Positions 61,993 through 64,000 of a stretch of DNA of 64,000 bases are shown here, one piece after another. Source of the DNA: Thalassotalea sp. PS06. GTDB taxonomy: Bacteria; Pseudomonadota; Gammaproteobacteria; Enterobacterales; Alteromonadaceae. The translations under genes and the position numbers were made by a program. Under the pieces are notes generated by a model. The model searched no databases. It had not been told where the DNA came from and worked only from the letters and a program-made list of their open reading frames with translations. Positions within the stretch are counted from its first letter, which is position 1. Every line of letters starts with the position of its first letter. Where the stretch lies: assembly GCF_007197775.1 (NCBI RefSeq), contig NZ_CP041638.1, positions 930,001 through 994,000 on the forward strand, read 5' to 3'.

Positions 61993-63324
61993 GTGCAACA
62001 GGTTAGCCTTAATAACTCTAAGCTTCGTTTATTGCTGGAAGCAGAGTACGGCCTGTTATATTGCGCAACTACCCATTCATTGCGAAAACTTGAACCCATA
62101 GGCGTTTCTTTATTACTGGCAATCGATCTCGGATTAGACGAGCATCAATGCTGTGAAGATATTATCGCGTTGAACCAAACCCGCAAAGACGACATCCAGA
62201 AACTCTATCGAACGCTTTTTGATATCTACCACTCCACTTCGGATTTATCCGAATCAACCGATTCAATGAGTACCAGCGTAAATACCCATACTCGCTATGG
62301 AGATGGTATTTATTTAGAGGTTCAGCAATTACAATCTATTGAAACTAAAAATCTTCACTCAGAAAATTTTCATCAGGGTGATTTGCGGCCTGATTTGAAG
62401 AGAAATCTACTCAATATTGACACCGGACAATGCATATTTCAGATTGACTGCCAACAGCCAAAATTGGCGGCGGATCTTAGATCTTTATTCAAGCCATTGA
62501 TAAATACCACAGCCAACAATAGCAACTTGCCTCGGTTTTCATTTGAGATTAAAAAAAGAACTCACACAGAAACCAACCGCTTTGAGAGCCAACCGGGTGA
62601 TACCACATTTGATTTTTATTCAAACGGACACTTGGTTTTAACTGATTTACTATTCGAACATATCGCTGCGGTTTTGATAGAGCGAATGCAGATAATCACC
62701 TTTCAGATATCCGGGTTTCGATTTTGTTTTCATGGCGCTGCATTGTCTAAAGACAAGCATTTATTTCTATTACCCGGCAAGTCTGGAGTGGGTAAGTCAA
62801 CGTTAACGGCATATCTGGCTAACCGAGGGTTCACAGTTCATTCCGATGAAATGATTACCTTAGATGAGGATTTTAGAGTGCTGTCTATTCGCATGCCCGT
62901 GGCGATTAAATCAGGGGCGTGGGAAACCGTTACCAAACAATACCCACAATTGTTGGATGCTCCAGTGTGGCAATTATTAGATGGCAGGGAAGTAAAGTAC
63001 ATTTGGACGGATTCTCAACTGCAGGCTGACCTATCTGTTGAAAGTGTTTTTTCACAACATCAACACGTACATTTCATTGCTCCCAATTATCGTCTTGGGG
63101 TTTCTGCAGACGCTGTAAACCAAAGCGATGTGAATTCACAGCCACTGACGGTAATAGATACCATTGAAACGGTGACAAAAGGTGGTTACCAGGTTGGAAA
63201 GGAACTGTTATTTAAGGATGTCGCGGAGTTATCTTCGTATATACAAAATGCAAGCCGGGAAATTTTGACTTACTCGAGTTCTGAACAAGCCTACTCATGG
63301 ATTGAAAATCTATTCAACAAATAA
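61993..63324 (+). CDS. Putative PqqD-like/HPr-kinase-like fusion protein
   Basis: A 443-aa protein starting at GTG 61993. The first ~85 residues (EAEYGLLYCATTHSLRKLEP, a helix and an LDEHQCCEDIIAL block) look like a PqqD/RRE peptide-binding domain. The C-terminal half has HPr-kinase-like sequence: a P-loop LPGKSGVGKSTLT near residue 260 and HSDEMITLDEDF. HprK-like proteins modify peptides in some lasso-peptide systems; here no lasso cyclase is visible. The middle (85-230) is unassigned. The PqqD reading is a judgement by eye. It is 29 bases after the small peptide and 146 bases before the nucleotidyltransferase. Confidence 0.75.
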   Translation: MQQVSLNNSKLRLLLEAEYGLLYCATTHSLRKLEPIGVSLLLAIDLGLDEHQCCEDIIALNQTRKDDIQKLYRTLFDIYHSTSDLSESTDSMSTSVNTHTRYGDGIYLEVQQLQSIETKNLHSENFHQGDLRPDLKRNLLNIDTGQCIFQIDCQQPKLAADLRSLFKPLINTTANNSNLPRFSFEIKKRTHTETNRFESQPGDTTFDFYSNGHLVLTDLLFEHIAAVLIERMQIITFQISGFRFCFHGAALSKDKHLFLLPGKSGVGKSTLTAYLANRGFTVHSDEMITLDEDFRVLSIRMPVAIKSGAWETVTKQYPQLLDAPVWQLLDGREVKYIWTDSQLQADLSVESVFSQHQHVHFIAPNYRLGVSADAVNQSDVNSQPLTVIDTIETVTKGGYQVGKELLFKDVAELSSYIQNASREILTYSSSEQAYSWIENLFNK

Positions 63325-63470
63325 CGAAAAAATCCTGATAAGCCTTTAAAAATAGTGCATGGCGAGGTATGTTATAAGCGTTGGCGTTAGTAAGAATAAT
63401 GCAAGCATGCCCCCCATTTATTAGCCCCTAAACCATCAAAATTAAAATTTTATAATACAGGCAACAACTT

Positions 63471-64000
63471 ATGGGCACCAAACAGGCAAAAATTACTCGA
63501 CAGACATTTCTCGAACTCGGTTTACTGCTGTCATCTAATACCAAGCCTACCGATATTGATCATGATTTGATTATTAAACTTCAAACCGAAGAACTGTATC
63601 TTCCCATCATCGAATTATCTAATCAGTATTGGCTGACCAGCTCCTTATGTTATCGATTAAAAAAACTTAAGGTCTTTGCTCAGTTACCTCATATTCTTCA
63701 ACAATACCTAAATGAGGTAAGCAGTCTATACCGCCAGCGTAATGTCGATATTAAAAACGAAGCCAAATCTGTTTGTCAGCTATTAAATGACCACGGTATC
63801 AAGCAAGTTTTACTTAAGGGCGCTGCCAGCTTGTTCAATTCTACTTATCCTTCTCCGGGGATGAGGTATATGTGCGATATAGATATTCTGGTATCGGAAG
63901 AGCAGCAACAGCAAGCATTCGAGTTGCTGTTAGGTAACGGATATCAAACGGATGAAAACCCATTCGCAATCCATTCCGTAAATCATCACCATGCGCCCTC
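63471..64000 (+). CDS. Nucleotidyltransferase family protein, cut by the window end
   Basis: Only the N-terminal ~176 residues are present. The stretch LLNDHGIKQVLLKGAASL and CDIDILVSEEQQQQAFELL, with the DxD pair in the expected place, fits the NTP_transf_5 (PF14907) family. Such proteins often sit beside HprK-like kinases in peptide-modification clusters, where one has been shown to act with a kinase on a lasso peptide. The target here is unknown. The gene continues past 64000. Confidence 0.85.
   Translation, partial: MGTKQAKITRQTFLELGLLLSSNTKPTDIDHDLIIKLQTEELYLPIIELSNQYWLTSSLCYRLKKLKVFAQLPHILQQYLNEVSSLYRQRNVDIKNEAKSVCQLLNDHGIKQVLLKGAASLFNSTYPSPGMRYMCDIDILVSEEQQQQAFELLLGNGYQTDENPFAIHSVNHHHAP

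Overview
The window looks like chromosomal DNA from a marine gammaproteobacterium of the Alteromonadales, most like Colwellia or Thalassotalea. This is an inference from gene content and order: a pspF-divergent psp operon beside sapABCDF, a phhAB-tyrR-fumarylacetoacetase-maiA tyrosine block, a TonB2-type operon with DUF3450 and TPR members, PEP-CTERM and GlyGly-CTERM surface proteins, and an ssrA/smpB/ratA/rnfH block. No 16S rRNA or taxonomic marker is present to confirm it.

Layout. 0.1-9.5 kb: a CbrA-type transporter/hybrid kinase, a secreted matrixin protease with a GlyGly-CTERM-like tail coupled to a secreted 227-aa protein, a YdcH-family protein, a DUF3313-like lipoprotein, two unknown proteins and a MoeB/ThiF enzyme. 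10-18 kb: a same-strand cluster of HflK-like and HflC-like proteins, a small unknown ORF, NhaA, AcnA and FumC. It abuts the 3' end of ssrA and looks like a stress module. 18.2-21.3 kb: tmRNA, a hotdog protein, SmpB, RatA, RnfH and a secreted unknown. 21.8-23.8 kb: two paralogous PEP-CTERM proteins separated by an eight-unit, 53-bp tandem array in which every unit can form a hairpin. 24-34.6 kb: sapABCDF with pspF, then divergent pspABC, and ycjX-ycjF. 35-39.8 kb: phenylalanine and tyrosine catabolism under TyrR, with a perfect TyrR box before tyrR and a near-perfect one before the fumarylacetoacetase-family gene. 40-43.6 kb: a DUF3014 protein, an acyltransferase, 4.5S RNA, PriC and a TSUP permease. 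44.2-48.4 kb: a large TonB-dependent receptor, a methyltransferase and the decayed 3' end of a second receptor. 49.2-54.1 kb: DUF3450, two ExbB-like proteins, ExbD, TonB and a TPR protein. 54.4-59.3 kb: cysD, cysN, an SLC13/TrkA-C permease and cysC. 59.5-61.6 kb: an M13 peptidase.

The right edge (61.75 kb to the end) holds the most unusual region. A 70-aa peptide carries a twin-arginine-like leader and a short tail with two Cys ending in GGGF. It is followed by a protein that appears to fuse a PqqD-like domain to an HPr-kinase-like P-loop domain, and then by a nucleotidyltransferase-family protein cut by the window end. This has the form of a peptide-modification (RiPP-like) cluster that continues beyond the window.

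A family of short elements with ATACCAATC/GATTGGTAT inverted ends is scattered through the window. Two long copies begin immediately after the TGA stop codons of host genes.
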